Positions 13,995 to 27,800 of a stretch of DNA of 64,000 nt are shown here, piece after piece (position 1 is the first letter of the stretch; the number at the start of each line of letters is the position of its first letter). The stretch spans positions 3,162,001-3,226,000 of the forward strand of contig NC_060020.1 of NCBI RefSeq assembly GCF_021134715.1, given 5' to 3'. The position numbers and the translations under genes were made by a program. The notes under the pieces are model-generated. The model did not search any database. It worked only from the letters and a program-made list of their open reading frames with translations, and had not been told where the DNA came from. This DNA is from Daphnia pulex (taxonomy: Eukaryota; Arthropoda; Branchiopoda; Diplostraca; Daphniidae).

Positions 13995-16900
13995 TTACCT
14001 CGATCGACGATCTTTCCGAAGAGATTGCGGCCGCGATGGAAGTCCTTGGTGGGGCAGTTCCAGCGCCTATTTTTGAATTGATGTTTGCACTCGGAAATGG
14101 CCTGTTTGGCGCCTTTGGCCACGGCCACGACGACGCCTGGGTGGTCGCGAACCAAGCGACGCTGCTTGCGTCTCAGAGTTGCGTGAACGTCGGGATCCAA
14201 GTACGAATTCGTGATTGAATTCTCCTTGATGGAATTCGACACCAAATTGTTGGGTTCACCGGCTCGGGCGATTCCCCTATTAAGGAACAAAAAAACAAAA
14301 ACAAAAGACGATTAATTTTAATTTCGGGAACAAAATGGAATGTTTTCATTTTAGAAAGAGGCGATCAGGTCTTATACATTTCTCATTATTCATTCATGAA
14401 AGATATTCAATGATTTCGACTCTAGGCCTGAGATGAAATGCCAGCAAATGATGTCGGTAATAATCTTTCACGCCACACGAGAGATGAACGATGGATGGCA
14501 TATCGTTTCTTTCCACATGTATTATGCTAATGAGAGCCCGGAGAACACGAGAGATGCCAATGAAGGGAAATCAAACCATTACGACCGGATATTACGTTAC
14601 ATCGGTTTCGTCTATGAATAATTCTCACCGCCATGTAAGATAATACCAATCCGAAAGAACACAACAGCAACATCACGAATCTAATAACAAAGATGTTTGT
14701 CCCGTATGAGATATGCATGGATTGAATGATTAAGTCATTATATACCAACACCCCCACCACTCACACACGTTTTTCAGATTCTCTTGCTGTTTTCATGGGA
14801 GAGAGGCTGTGCCGATGGACCCGGAGACCCTGGGACAATGGGCCCCATCCTAGCGATATTCCACCTATTCTTCAATGGGTAAATAGCTAAGACGATCTAA
14901 CCCTTTTTGGTTAGAGCTAGGCTAAAGAAGTGAAGGGGGGTCATAGTCTATCATTAAAATTGATTAAATTGTCCATCCCTCTCTCATTCTTTTTCCTTTA
15001 TTTCGTTATTAGTTTGGAACCCGCGCGCTGATTGACCCTTCAGCCGCGCTAAGGCTTTAAAAAAGAATCTCATGTACTCATCACCAGCGCTTTTTTTTTC
15101 TTTCTTGACTCTGCCTACAGCCACCTTCTTCTTTGCTGGTCGTTTTCTTATTTAGCTTTTGTGAAATATCCCTCCTTCCTTCCCCTAACAAAAAAGAACT
15201 CGCAAGTGTGTACAGTGTGTGTGGTAAAAAGAGTCTTCATCGTAGATCCTCCTGGTCAAAAGGAAGAAGAAGAAAAACGACTCGTTGACTGTATAATTAG
15301 GGCACTGAATGATGACCTCCAGGTAGTTTTCCTTCTCTTTTTTTTATCTTCTTCCTCCCACCCAACCCACTGATTTTTATTTTCATTTTCATTTTATTTT
15401 TATTTTTTCTCCTGGCAGTGTTTGCTGCCTGTCTCATTCTTTGGCTAACACAGAGAAACCCCCGTGCGCGCTCCTGAAGACCCAAGCTCTAGCTAGAAGA
15501 AGTGGGATGGACCTGCAATGGTGTATTGGTCGGTATATTTCACATACAACCCGTTGTCGGAAAATAAAAGAAGGAAACTATTTGGATGGGACTATCTCGA
15601 GAGTCTATACCCATCGATGAGTGTTGGCCAGGGGGTGAGGACAGGGATCCGATGAGGCTAATAAAGCAACACAAAAACGGATACACTTTGACAGCCAAGA
15701 AGAAGAGAATGAGATGATGATGGGCACAGGCAACGACACTCTCATATCTCTTGTTGGTTGGGAGAGAAAAATAAAAGACACAAGGTTCGACGCCTCGCTA
15801 ACAAATCGTTTGACCATCCCTTTTTCCTCAATGTATAACCGACGTTGAATCGCTTCATCGATCCTCTTGTGCGTGTGGTCCGTTCCTTTTTGTACGTTGG
15901 ACCCCCCTTCCAGTTCCGTCTCATTTCGACACGCAGTTTGGACAGTGCGCACCTCCGATGATTCCATTGAAGAAAAAAAAAAGGAAATGCGACTGGAAAT
16001 TCCCCCGGCAGCGGCCGAATTTCAATGAATGAATGGACAACAAAAAAAGCCAAATACCCGCCGCCGACATCATTCAGCTGTTGTAACTGTACAATCTCAA
16101 TAGATATAACGATGAAGAGCAGCAGCAGCAGCAGCAGCCAAAAAAGAAAAAGGATGAAGGAAGAGGGGGGTCTTGTGTACAACATCCGCTGAGTGACCTT
16201 TCAGCAACCTTTTTTTCTCTTCTTTTATTCCTTTCATGACAGCTCAGGAGCCCCCCTCCCTCTTCCTACTGAATGTATAGAAACTCTCGAGGAACGCATC
16301 TATGTGTACCAGTGACCAACTTGTATATGTATACACACATATAGATATACACACACAGTCCTATTCAACCAATTCAGTGTACATATATACATACATCTCT
16401 CCACTTGAACGACGACCGGAGTTGAAGGAGAGACCCCCCTTCTATACATACCGGTATGTATATATAGACCCCCCATCCATCCATAAATACACCTTTTCGG
16501 CTCACTTTACTCTTTTTCTTTTCTATCTATCCCCCCCCAAAATTTTCTTTTTTTTTTTACTATTCCCCCCTTTGCCTGTTTCTTTCGTTTTTGATCCCTC
16601 CGATGGTTGTTCTCTCTTTATTATAAGGAAGCTGCTTTTGTCATGATCTAGGCTTTTGTGTCCGGCATTGCTCGCCGTGTCAGACTCATCATTAGGAAAC
16701 AAATTGAAGTGTCATGTTTTTTCTTCTTCCTCAGTTCCTCTCATGAAAAGAGCTCAAGAAAAGAAACAAATGAACTTGTGAACAGCAGAAAAATAAAAAA
16801 AAACGGAACAACAATTTATCAAAAGAAGAAAACTATTTGAATGTTTTTAAAATGTGAAATTCCGCACAGACTCTCCGGAACAAAAGAAATCGGTGTCAAA

Positions 16901-18604
16901 GTTGACCGGGGATTTTTTGGATTGAAATTTTAAAAAATTCCTGGCCAGGTCGCTATTTCATCCCTTCAAAGAGAATATCAAACGTGTCACTTATAAATAC
17001 TACTAGACTAGCGGGAAAACAATCTAAAAGCTGGTGCTGCCACTCGATGACAATAAGGATATATGGAATCAATGGCGAACAAGATCAGCAGCTTAAATAC
17101 ATATCTCTAGTGTATCATCTTTGTGCTTTGATAATGATAAGCTTCTCCCACCCATTATAATCCGGAAGAAAGGATACATCTTTTCATCCGGCGGGCGACA
17201 CCGAGCCAATTTAGCTGACACATCCGGATGCTTTTTCACTTGTTTACATCGGGGCTGGGTGGGTAAGATACGACCCTGGAAGATGTTTAACAAGTTTTGG
17301 TTGTTTTTGTTTTTCGTCTCCCAGATGGAATTGATTTCCTCTGATGATGAGCGAAACTTTTTTTTTCTTTTCATCCTATTCAATTGGCTCGTGTAATACC
17401 TACTTGGTGAACTGTTGGCGTGGGGTACGTTCACAAAAGAAGTTGACGTACAAAAACGAAGCCGCCGCCGGTGTTTCAGCTCTCAAATAGAAGGAGGGGG
17501 GACCGGGACCCTCCCGATTTCAAAGGATTTAATAAGCTAGAAAACGCGTGCACGCACGACGAGTGGCCGTACAGACAACAATATCGGACAGCTCCGAGCC
17601 CTCCACTTCTCGTCCTCTCCTACATCAATAGCTCTAATAGAACTACACATCCAGCAACTTATCCATCCGCGATACAATTCCAACCAGTTTGAATATAACC
17701 CCTTCTCTTATATACACATAGAGAAGATGAGCATCTCTATACTTTCTCTCTCTCTCTCTCTCTTGTTCGACCCTTTCATCCCTTTTTCTTTCTTCCAAAG
17801 TGCAGTTGTGCTGGAACCAAAAGGAAAAAAGAAAGAAGCTCCTGCTGGCTCTCGTCCGCTTGATTTTTCAAGTTTCCCTTTACTCTCTCGTGCTCATTGA
17901 ATGAGAAGCTAATCAGGCATGGCCACTCTCTCCACTTGTACTACTACCCTCTTATTCTTTGAGAGAGAGAGAGACTCTTGGAGCTGTTTGAGCCCCTGAC
18001 AAGAAAGAAAGAAGTCCGGCTTGGTAAATGTTCACAGGAAGTGTGGGCTAATCAACAAACATTTCTATTGACTGGAACTATAAGTCTGGGACGTGGGACC
18101 GCGGCTTTTTTTGGGGCTCTCAACTTTCAAATATTATTATCATCATCATAGCGTGATCTCTATCCCATACGCGGACCTTTAGCCGAGAAAATACAATAGG
18201 CTCTGAACAGAGTGAACACACACGGAGAGCCGAGGCCGTCGGGGCTTTTCCAACCGTGTAAATGCCGCCCTTATTCGAAATAAATAGAGGATCTCCCCCC
18301 TATCTGGACGGCCAAAACAACAACTTGAACGGTAAACAAGAGAAGAAGAAAAAAGGGCGAATACGGACGATCAATCCGTCGGCAAAAGCAAATCGAACGG
18401 GGTGGGGAGCGATAAAAGCCTCGGATCAAACACAGTTGGTAAAAAAGGGTAGATGAGGGGTGAAAATTTCAATGGCACATTATGTAAACGTGTTTGCACT
18501 TACCACCATTTGCTGCCTCTTCCTCGCCCTTTGGCCGTGCCGAGATACGGGAGGACCATCATCAACACCACAACGAAAACAACGGTCGTCCGCGTCGAAC
18601 TCAT
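3651..18604 (-). CDS. Wnt1: Wnt1 (wingless) secreted ligand, complete, four exons
   Basis: The gene encodes a secreted Wnt morphogen that binds Frizzled and LRP5/6 (Arrow) receptors and signals through beta-catenin. The coding join on the minus strand is 18604-18504, 14276-13999, 7012-6747, 4145-3651, giving 379 residues, the usual Wnt1 size. Phases agree at every junction (2, 1, 0). Residues 1-24 form a hydrophobic signal peptide. Then come [12 protein letters not shown] (about 33-44), RRWNCP (about 104-109), CRETAFIYA (from 128), [15 protein letters not shown], and CHGMSGSC (about 227-234), whose first serine is the expected palmitoleoylation site. The cysteine-rich end is CCGRGYKT...CEVKC...TIHTCL. 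The [14 protein letters not shown] and [19 protein letters not shown] blocks are Wnt1-specific rather than Wnt6 or Wnt10. It lies in the same orientation as, and downstream of, the Wnt9 gene. The product and exon structure follow directly from the sequence; receptor and pathway are family knowledge. Confidence 0.96.
4146..6746 (-). other. Wnt1 intron 3
   Basis: This 2.6 kb intron has a GTAAGT donor and a TTATTGCAG acceptor. It contains a GT dinucleotide run of about 13 repeats at 4705-4730 and a CAG run at 5200-5223. No coding exon is recognisable. Confidence 0.8.
4705..4730. repeat. (GT)n microsatellite in Wnt1 intron 3
   Basis: About 13 uninterrupted GT units. Confidence 0.95.
6747..7012 (-). 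CDS. Wnt1: Wnt1 exon 3
   Basis: This 266-nt exon encodes residues 127-215, [20 protein letters not shown] through [19 protein letters not shown] and [12 protein letters not shown]. The acceptor is TTTTTCAG and the donor GTAAGT lies at 6746-6741. It joins exon 4 in phase 0, giving [19 protein letters not shown], a continuous Wnt1 block. Confidence 0.95.
7013..13998 (-). other. Wnt1 intron 2
   Basis: This is the largest Wnt1 intron (7.0 kb), bounded by GTAAGG and TTTTTCAG. It contains GA/CT runs (for example 9350-9368) and mixed low-complexity purine/pyrimidine tracts. The 232-codon open frame on the plus strand at 9816-10514 is compositionally biased and resembles no known family, so it is not called as a gene. 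Confidence 0.75.
13999..14276 (-). CDS. Wnt1: Wnt1 exon 2
   Basis: This 278-nt exon encodes residues about 34-127, [12 protein letters not shown] through [15 protein letters not shown] to GKIVDR. Its acceptor is ATAG at 14280-14277 and its donor GTAAGG starts at 13998. It enters in phase 2 and leaves in phase 1. It carries the conserved first cysteine pair and the RRWNCP block. Confidence 0.95.
14277..18503 (-). other. Wnt1 intron 1
   Basis: This 4.2 kb intron has a GTAAGT donor and an AATAG acceptor. It contains CT/GA microsatellites (for example around 17745-17762) and a CAG run on the plus strand near 16115-16138. No coding exon is recognisable. Its size and position make it a candidate site for wingless enhancers, which is an inference only. 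Confidence 0.75.
18504..18604 (-). CDS. Wnt1: Wnt1 exon 1 (signal peptide)
   Basis: This 101-nt coding exon runs from ATG at 18604-18602 to a consensus donor GTAAGT at 18503-18498. It encodes [19 protein letters not shown] followed by [14 protein letters not shown] plus two bases of the next Trp codon. The split codon is completed by exon 2 to give the diagnostic WWGIAR. It is too short to appear in ORF scans. Confidence 0.92.
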
Positions 18605-21600
18605 TTTTCTTTTTCGCTTTTCGATTGTTTCTTTTTAATTGACGTTTAGTTAGATAATTTTCCCGACGGGTATAAAACACTGCGCAAGCACTCAAATATT
18701 GTCGTCCACGGAAATTCAAAACTTTTGGCGTTGGAGATTGTCGTTCAAAATCAATCGAATTCGATTCGAACTAGAAACCCCCCGATTGGAGAAGAAAAAT
18801 AAACTGGGATATAATCTCAACGTCAGCCAGCGACGACGACCGGATCCTGGAACAGTTAGCGCCCGACTGCGCAAATAGTTGCCGAGTGGCTTTTTAAAAC
18901 AAAAACGAAACGGAGGGGGGCAAAACTGTGGCGTGATCGAGAGAGGTGCAGCACCAGGTGATGTTGTCGGTCAGAGCCAAGTTATAAATGTGCGAGTTAC
19001 AAGTGAGAAGAAGAGAACGAAAACAAAACAAAACAACGTCAGCTTCGGTTCTCTCTCTCTAAACTGTTGAACGGTCTGAAGGAGACTGGTCGGATATGTG
19101 CCATCCACCAAGGAGACCATGAATGAGGAGTTGGAGGGGGGGGGGGGGGACTTCTCTCACTCTCTCTCAGTACTGGTGAGTGTGTAGAGACGTATATACT
19201 AGTGTGTGGGTATATACTGGGCTACGGAACTGTGCAACCCACCCACCCACCCTACCGCCACCTCCCATCCCCGCCTTCTAACTCTGATACTCCTCCTCTT
19301 TTTCTCCTGGACGGAGCGCTGCTGCCTGTGAACTTCGGCAGCAGCGGTTAAGCGGCAGCAGTCAGTTCTCTCTCTCTCTCGGCACTGCAGATGAGCACAG
19401 CCCACACCCACTCGGAAAAAAATAAGAAAAACATAAAATACCTTCCCATTTCCATAGTCTGAGAAAAAAAAAAGATATTGAGAACTCCATCACATATTCA
19501 AGAGATGGTGGGTGGTATACTCAGATCTCTCGAACGTCTCATTTCATTTCCCAACGCGCAATTCTATCTGGATAGTTCTGGGTTTTATTATTATTATTAC
19601 ATGATTATTCAACGCGATCGATAAGTAGGACATCAAAAGAGCCAAGTAAAATTCCTAAGGCCAGAAGGTCGATTCGGCTGTATAATAATTGAACTAAGTA
19701 AGTCATTTAGTGTACCCAAAGAAAGAAAGAAAAAAAAGGGATAGGTAAAATGAAGAAGAGCTCGAGGAACCGACACGGTTAACGGTGGGCAACTTGACAA
19801 ACGTTTTGATGATTTTCTCTACCACCACCTCCTTTTTTTCTTTCCTTCTTGTATTCCTTTTTAGGGGACCCATCAGACCCTCCTATACATCCACACACAC
19901 ACACACACACACACAGAGAGATATGGACGAGTGAAGGAATTAGGATGTCGGTTGATTGGTTCGTTGGGGCTGGACTCTCATCTTAGATTTTAACTTTTTT
20001 TTTTGCGGCTTTGATGCTGCCCACCAGAGTCGTCAACGGTGCAGCAGCTCACCTGTTCCATTTCAATCATTAGCCACTCACCAAACTCTGCGGGCAGTGC
20101 GCTCGGCATATCATCAATTTATTATTGCTCGTTTTTTTTGTGTCCTCTTTTGCTTTTTTTACTTGTGTGTGTGGTTGGTCTCTTCTCAATCATGCGGTCG
20201 AGCTATTTTCGCCTTCACTGCGGGGGCTAATAATGCACTTACATCTACGTACTGTGTGCACGTCCTCCGTGGGCGTCCGCCGTTGAAATATCGACAATTT
20301 AAAGGCTATTTATAGTCGTCGCAAGATGCACGGTGATTTTATTTTTTTACTCGATTTATAAATAGAGAACTGTGTGTCTACTCTTCTCGGGTAATGCCAT
20401 CAGCTCGTCTAATGGTTTTGATAACGACGCCGCGTCTTTTAGATATGAAAAAAGAAAAAAAAAAGTTGGGAGCGCAGAGTGTCGGAACGACAAAAGGTGT
20501 AAAAACCGGCGACGACTTTGAACTGTTGAATTAGTTTTTTTTTTCCTCCTCAAAAGACTATAAAAACGAGATTGCGTCACAATCTGCCGCTCTGCACTAC
20601 CCACATCCGCATTCGCACGATTAAGGATGTCTACACCTGGTTTGATTTCATCACTGTTGCGTGTCTTCACTCCACTTTTGATTGGATGTGACGAAAATAC
20701 ATTTGTATTATTAATACGTAACACACGTTGGCGTGGTTTAACACATTCTGAGAAATTTCAAAAACCCAAGGTTCGCCATAATCGAAGACTTATGGCTGTT
20801 CCGGCAGGACGAAGCGTAACATATCCAACCAACAGGCTGGATATGTGTGTGTCTGTTATGGATTGCGGTCTATGCTGAGAGCTGCCTTTTGGAAACGGTG
20901 TGTAGGGTCGAAACGGACACAGCGATTAACTGTAACGACACTCCATTTCCAGCGTGTCAATGGCCAACAAATTAACGAGTCCATGCACCTTTTTTTTCTT
21001 CTCGCTCGCGCGCAAACATTTTCCCCCCGGCCGCTCGAATTCTCAACTATTTCCCATTGGCAGCAACAAAAGAAGAGTTTCCCAATAACATGTATTATCC
21101 ACTATTGGGATAGATAGATGTACATATCGGTATGCAGTCGAAACGGTGGGGGATGGCCAGGAAAGGAAAAAGAAGAATTTGTGAGAAAATGGTGACCATG
21201 TCTAAATATAAAGGCAAAAGGTTATATGAGGGGGTCGCTGGTTACTATATATACATATATACACATACATATACACATCTATGTTTCCTTTTAGTCCCAG
21301 CAAACCTGTTTGTCACGTTATATATATGTGCAGCGCATTCCCGTGCCGTTTACCTAACCGTAAAAATCACTGACTAGCATTCATTGTGTGTATGTGTGTG
21401 GAGTATTCACTCTCTCTCTCTTCCATTTTGGTGATGGAGGATATGCGGAGGAAAAGAGAGAGAGAAGCTGGACATTGACTGTGTGGGGTTTCTTCTTCTG
21501 GGCGCATCGTAACGGACAGGAGTCATTAACTGACGACAACTCCAACTGCCAAAGCCATCCGTCACTCTGGCCGCAAACACCGCGCGCTATACCCGGAGAA

Positions 21601-23394
21601 TAAGAAGAGAGACGGTGGACCGCGGCTGTGGGCCCTCCTTGAAGCCAAAAAAAGATGACCATTTCCAACCCCTCAGCAGACTCCCAGGTGTACTAACTAG
21701 AGAAAAAGTTGCCTTATGCTCTAGATGGAAAAGAAAAAAAATCTGTACAACTTTAACGTCCCCGCTGCTCTGCTACCGTGTGCTGAATAATATGTGTGCC
21801 GGCGATGACTTGGAATTGATAGAAGATCAATGTCTCGTCAGCTCAAGAGCCCATCAACAATAAGGAGAGAAGCAATGGCCACCTCGGATGGCCGTAGATA
21901 AAAACAAAAGAAAAAGAATGCCATGGAAGAAGAGAGAGAGAGACGGCCAAATGACAGACAAGGATCGCGAATAAAAACCCATCAAACGTAACCCGTGTGT
22001 GTACAGCAGCAGCAGTAGCTACTCTATTTCCCCCCTTGTTGTCTTTGTCTCACTCTCATCAGTTAGAAAAAAAAAAGCAGATGGAGACATCATCTCACGT
22101 GTGTCCTTGTTATCAAGACTGAAAGAGAAAAAGAGAGAAGCCACCCAAAGAGGGAAAAAACAAAGCTGCAACTGCCACCCAAATTGCCCACGTGAGCTTA
22201 TAAGGTTCAGTTTCACGTCTACATGAAAATTTTCTATTTAAATGTTTTGGCCTTTTCATTTGGTTCAAAAATTCGGGGGCCCTTAAAACAAAAGTGACAC
22301 GGAGAAAAAAAAGCCAAAAGATGGAAAATAAAAAGGGAATCGAAGAGCAGAGAGCGCGATAACAAGCACGAGTCGACAAGAGCGATTTGTCTTGTTGCTT
22401 TGCTGGCTGCAATCTTCTTTTTTTTTCCGTTACGTATTCTTTTGATGCCAAGAGAAATATCATCACGACCAGAAGATTTTTTCTTGGGAAGAGACTCTTT
22501 GACCGAATAGTTTGAAGACAAACGATCATAAGCGACACGACATCTCATCGTTTATTCTCGGAAAAAAAGAAACTAACATTGTCGGATGCCGATGGTCTCT
22601 GGTTTATCCAGTCAAAGGGATGGTCTCGTCACGCATCTCGTTATTAAATCGTTATTGTTTGCAGCAGTTTTTTTTGTTTGTTTCCAGACGATAGCTCAAT
22701 GTGATGAGACTGTGTCCGCGCAATCAACATTACTTCGTGCTCGGCGGGGCTAATAAGAGTATTGATTGCGCGCACATACCCCCCGGTCGAATGTACGAAA
22801 AACAAAATATTATCTAACATTTCCAATTTTCCTCGAATGATTGCCTCATTGTTTATTCAAGATGAGGCACGACGACGGTGACGTGGTAATGCGGCCAACG
22901 CCCTGCGTCACTCGTCTCGTGTCAGTTTACTGGATACTTTTATTTCTTGTTTTTTTTTCCAGCTGGAATAACCTATCCGCTGGGTTTGGAGATGAAGCGC
23001 ACGAAAAGAAAAAAGGGAGTGTAGTGAGGGGATATCAATTGCTTCGTGTGTATGCAGAGGAAGGGATAGGTCGACCAATAGCGACGTAGGAGGTGCAAGG
23101 GCCAGCGACCAATCGTCTGTGCACTCGAGGCAACTGACTGAGCTGCTATAACATCTCGTTAGACCTCCCGGCCAGAAGAAAAAAAAAACCCTGTCAGGAC
23201 TGCTGTGTGTAGGTAACGCTTCAACAATGCAACAACAACAACAACGACGACGGACCCAAAAGCCAAGAAACAACTTGGATTACACGGCACTCGCCCCACA
23301 CAAGCAAAAAGGGCATCTTCATCACATAGTCCTTATTTCCAACCCAAACAACAAAGTAAACGAGGAAGTGCCGGTCCCTCTTGGACATAACATT
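18605..23394. other. Wnt1 upstream region
   Basis: This is 4.8 kb with no supportable gene. It should contain the Wnt1 5' UTR and promoter just above 18604, but no clear minus-strand TATA box could be assigned. It includes a G14 run (19136-19149) and a CA run of about 12 units (19891-19914). Other open frames are low complexity. Confidence 0.6.
19891..19914. repeat. (CA)n microsatellite
   Basis: About 12 CA units, followed by a short GA run. Confidence 0.95.
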
Positions 23395-24800
23395 TTTTTT
23401 CTAAATTCACTTTGTTTAAAGTGTTAAAAGTTAAAAAAAAAAATCGAATTTGATCGTGTACCCACAGAAAAAGTTGTGACTTGTGAGGTACAAAACAAGC
23501 CTGATCTGGATTTCGTTCGACAAATGAGTTATTTAAAAAACGCCTACTCCGTAGTCCGTACTATGTCAGAATTTCTAATCAACGCCAACAAATAGTCAAA
23601 CAGGAAAAATAAAATGTTTCCTACCTTTGAGCATGGGAAATACAGCCAGGGTTCCAAAAGTGCTCCAGCTGCAGTAGAGTGGAATAAGCCAGATAGGATA
23701 GGAAAAAGATCCTCAGCCTCGTGAATACACCCACACTCACATGGGCGTACACGTGGACAGAGGGGATGTAATGAAAGAGGAATGTCTTCCTTTATGCAGT
23801 TTACCCTAAAGAACCAAATAAAAAATGGGTTACGAAACAATGTTTACAGAAACAACAAATAAGTAAAAGTAAGGAAAAGTGAGATAGTGAGTAAAACCTA
23901 ATTGATAATAAACAGGAGAATTGAAGGTTTCCATATGTAATACACTGCAGTTGTGCAAGTCTTGCATCATTTACATATCTTTAGCAGGTCACAGGAATGA
24001 AAGTAACGAAAATCATTACCCAAGGGATGATTCTGCTGCTGATGAGATTGTTGCTGATGACAGATTAATACCAGCACAAGCAAAATTGGCATAACTTGTG
24101 GTTATCGGTTAAGATGGCTGGCTCTGGCCTCAAATCTGCAGAAAGGAAAAGGTTACATAGTGCAAAACAATTACCATGTATCGACAGTGGGCTAACATGA
24201 AAAATGCAAATCAGGAACTAATATTTCACAGATTCATAGCAAGTTTATCTTTGATTCAAGCTCTCATAACCATTCTATTGATATTGCTAGGTTTTTTTAC
24301 CTGCTAAACAACATGAAGTGTGTATTAAGCTCTTCTATCAGGAGACGTGACCAGAGTTGACCCAACGACCACATTTTTGTAATTTTATTTCTTTTTCTAT
24401 TGTTCGTGCAGCCACGTGTACGTTTCCAAAAAAAGAGATCGTTTCCTTTTCTTCGTAATCTTGAACTTCGTCTAACCGTCTCTTTTTTCTTTGAAACTGT
24501 GAAACAAAACGAAGCAGACGACACTAATATTCTAATTAGCCTCGCTTTTTAAGATATCGATCGAAATAAAAATCGAACCCCTCCCCCTAATTCAAAGTCG
24601 CTCAAAAACGATAAAAGCGGTTTTTCACCCGCATTCGAGATTATTATAGTATATAATATTTCGTTTTAACAAGTAAAAATTTGCACGATACCGCAGATAA
24701 TTACTTTAAGATCGAAACTGTCCCAATAAAACCCTTCAGGACTCCTCTTGCAAACCAAGATTTGATTGGAAGCCAAGAGGGAATTAAAAAAAAAAGATTT
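23395..24800 (-). mobile_element. Dispersed repeat family R1, copy B
   Basis: This copy is colinear, in reverse complement, with copies C and D. It contains the GACAAATGAG/GATCAGGC block near 23490-23530 and a decayed hairpin block near 23715-23762, whose stem sides no longer pair perfectly. It also has the AAAAATGGGTTACG block (23821-23835) and a ~130 nt segment near 24310-24440 shared only with copy D, including AAGTGTGTATTAAGC and a CCACGTGTACGTTTCC end. The last part to ~24800 contains a GCCAAGAGGGAATT motif resembling the inverted repeat in copies E and C. No transposase is seen. Ends are approximate. Confidence 0.6.
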
Positions 24801-27800
24801 ATTATGCATGCCAAGGAAAATGTTATTAAGAAATTGTTTTATCTAGTTATCCACACACCCAAAAAGGCTCGTCCGTCTATTCCGTATCGTATTTTGCGTA
24901 TAATAAGTCGAAGAATGTTAAATCGACCATGTCGGAAAACATCAATAACCAGAGATTTCATTTCTGTATGAAAATGAAGCTCTTCCATGGTGGATGATTA
25001 AACATACACTACTTGCAACCATGTCTGTGTAATTTACAATCGTTTTGATTCAAAAAATGGCCGGTTCAAATGTCTAATATATATTCTCCCCGATCCGCGC
25101 ATTCCTTAGGGCATTTTTTTTTAAAATAACATGTATCATATAAATGCAGATACCGATAGCTATCATCATCAGTGATTGGGGAACATATTTATTGCTGCCT
25201 ACCATCGATAATAATCATATTCATGTTTTACCATTTTTTTTTCTTTTTCATTTTTAATTGTTGTTGATTCAAGGAAGTATGGAGGAGGCGGAGCAGGTTA
25301 AGTTGAACAGTATATTGTTATAATCATCAAGAATACGTACATGTGTGTGTGGTATATATATATACAGCAGAGCAGTCCCAGAAGGTTCTTATAATGTATA
25401 AAACGAGCATGTCGGCCATCATTATAAAAGGAAGCGGTCATGTCTTATATATATACTGCTACTATGCCATGCTAGTTTGTGTAAATAAGAACAAGCCTTA
25501 TTTCTTTTTTTCTTTTTTTTTCTTTGTGAGCCAAGGCATTTTGAGGTTTTCATTTCAGATTTTTGCTTATTAGTTCAACCCTTTCTCCTTATTAAGAGCA
25601 TGGCTCCCCACAGGAACAATTTTGTTTGTTCTCCTTTCTCTCCCCTTGTAATATTCCTTCCGTGTTCAAATGGGAGTCGAACATAACATGTTGTACACAC
25701 ATAGTTGGCTGGCTGGTTGGTTGTGTGTGCATTATCAAAGAGAGCCCCGGCTGTTGATTAAGTTGCTATGCTCACAGCCAGTCGAGTTCACCGGCATCCA
25801 ATAGCCAAAAAAAAAAGAAAAGCGAAAGACAAAACAAGACGGGAAGAAGCCCCAGGATTCCTCTATCTCTTTCCTATGTACCGACGAGGGTCACTCGTAT
25901 ACACACAACAACAGTCGAGTTCAGCCAGCAGCAGCAAGAGATAAGCTTACACAAAAGAAATCGTTCAAGTCCCCCGCGCTGAAACATAAATCCGCCATTT
26001 CCGAGCGCCCCTCTCGTCCCTTTTCACTTGGCCATCCGCTTCTTCAGAGCTCGGCTTTGTGAAACGCTTAATTTAAGGCCGATTCAATCGTAACCATTTT
26101 GGCGATAATATAGCCAGTGAAGGCAGGTCTTATAGGTGGTGGCCTATCTTCCCTATATAACTACTGTCCGCATTTTAATAAGCCGGGATAAGATAAGATA
26201 TGTAGGACTATTATAAGGTATAGGTAAATAGAATCCGCGCTCAAGCCCCCCACTCATATTCTTCTTCTGCTGAAAATTGGACATTCTATTGGCCATCATC
26301 TCGACTGTTCACCGCTTATATAGATACCGGTAGTCCCTTTTATGTGTCGGACTATGACTGGCGGCCTCTCGTCTACACACAAAACGTTAGATCCCAATAA
26401 TAAGCTGAGACAGAGAGACAGACAAGTTTTTCGGGGAATATAAGAAAATATGCGCTTATCGAGCGTAGCTATCGATTTGATGGCCTCGTAGGACCCGGGG
26501 TAAATTGCCCTTGCAACCCTCCGACTTTATCCCACCCTATTTAGACTGTGTTACATTTCCCATTTTTTTGGGGGGAGGGATGTATTTTGATTTGTTTTTT
26601 ATTGTTTGGCTTATTTATACGAATAAGAAAAAGAGTCCTTTTATTCTTTTTGGCCAGGTCAACCATCAAAAGACGGTGAATAATAGCAATTGAGAATATG
26701 CTGGCGAGCGGTTTTGGATAGCCTGGAAAAAAAGGAGCGCATCATCTCTCCATAGTCATAAAATCTATGCGGATTGGAATCAAATTCTTTTCCTTGAGTG
26801 CGGAGCAGACGCGACGATTGAAATTCCGTGTCCAATCCGGGGTAGCAGAGTATTAAAAAATCATCATGACGCAAAACGAATAAAGTCAAGTCAAAAATGT
26901 TTATTGGGAGCGTTTGCGTGCGCACATATTTGCATATAATTCCACTCAAGTCACAAGTGTAATATTAATATGGATACGCGTTTGAGTTGTCTCTACATGT
27001 ACAGCCCTCCGGGTTTCTCGTTCTACATTAGCCTACATCATAATAAGGTTGTATGTCACACTTCTTTAACGGTAGCCTCCTTTTAAAGAGTTTATTTTCG
27101 TTAATGTCTATAACGGGGGGAAGAGGAAAAACCGAAGGCATAGCAGCAGCAGCAGCAGCACAGCCAGCGGGAAAGAAAATGAAGAAGAAACTTTTGATTG
27201 CGTAGAACGGTCGTCTCGGGATGATATGAAATAAAAAACGAACAGAGTGTGAGATGATGATGATATTATAGACCTCTTTTTCTCTTAAGAAAAGAAAAGA
27301 GGATATATAAACTGAATATTTATATCTAGTCGTGCTGTAGCACACAGCAGCAGCAAACGGAATATATACATATACGCTATGGGCCGGCCCCCCCACTGCT
27401 GTAGATTTTTCTTGTGTGTCGGCAGCAGCCAGCCTGGACACCTTTTCCCTTGCTGGACGGTACGATAGTGCCTCCAACATCCTAATTGACTCATTTTCAT
27501 TTTTCTTTTTCCATCTATACCAAACGAAAAAATACACACAAGGAGAAAGAGAAGGAGAACATCGTTTTCCTTTTGTTATTATTTAATTTCTTCTTCCAAG
27601 GAGAGTTTGAAATATACAACGCAAACATGGCGTTTTATCAAAATAATGGAACCACCTTCCCCGCAATAAAAAATGGAGCCGAGAGACGTGAATGACTTGT
27701 TCTTCTTCGAATGGAGAAAACCTACCGAGTTCCAACTTGCTGCTGTATAGCTCTTCGTAGACGTGGTAGATATAGCGCTGAATTATGATAAGCCCCGCTG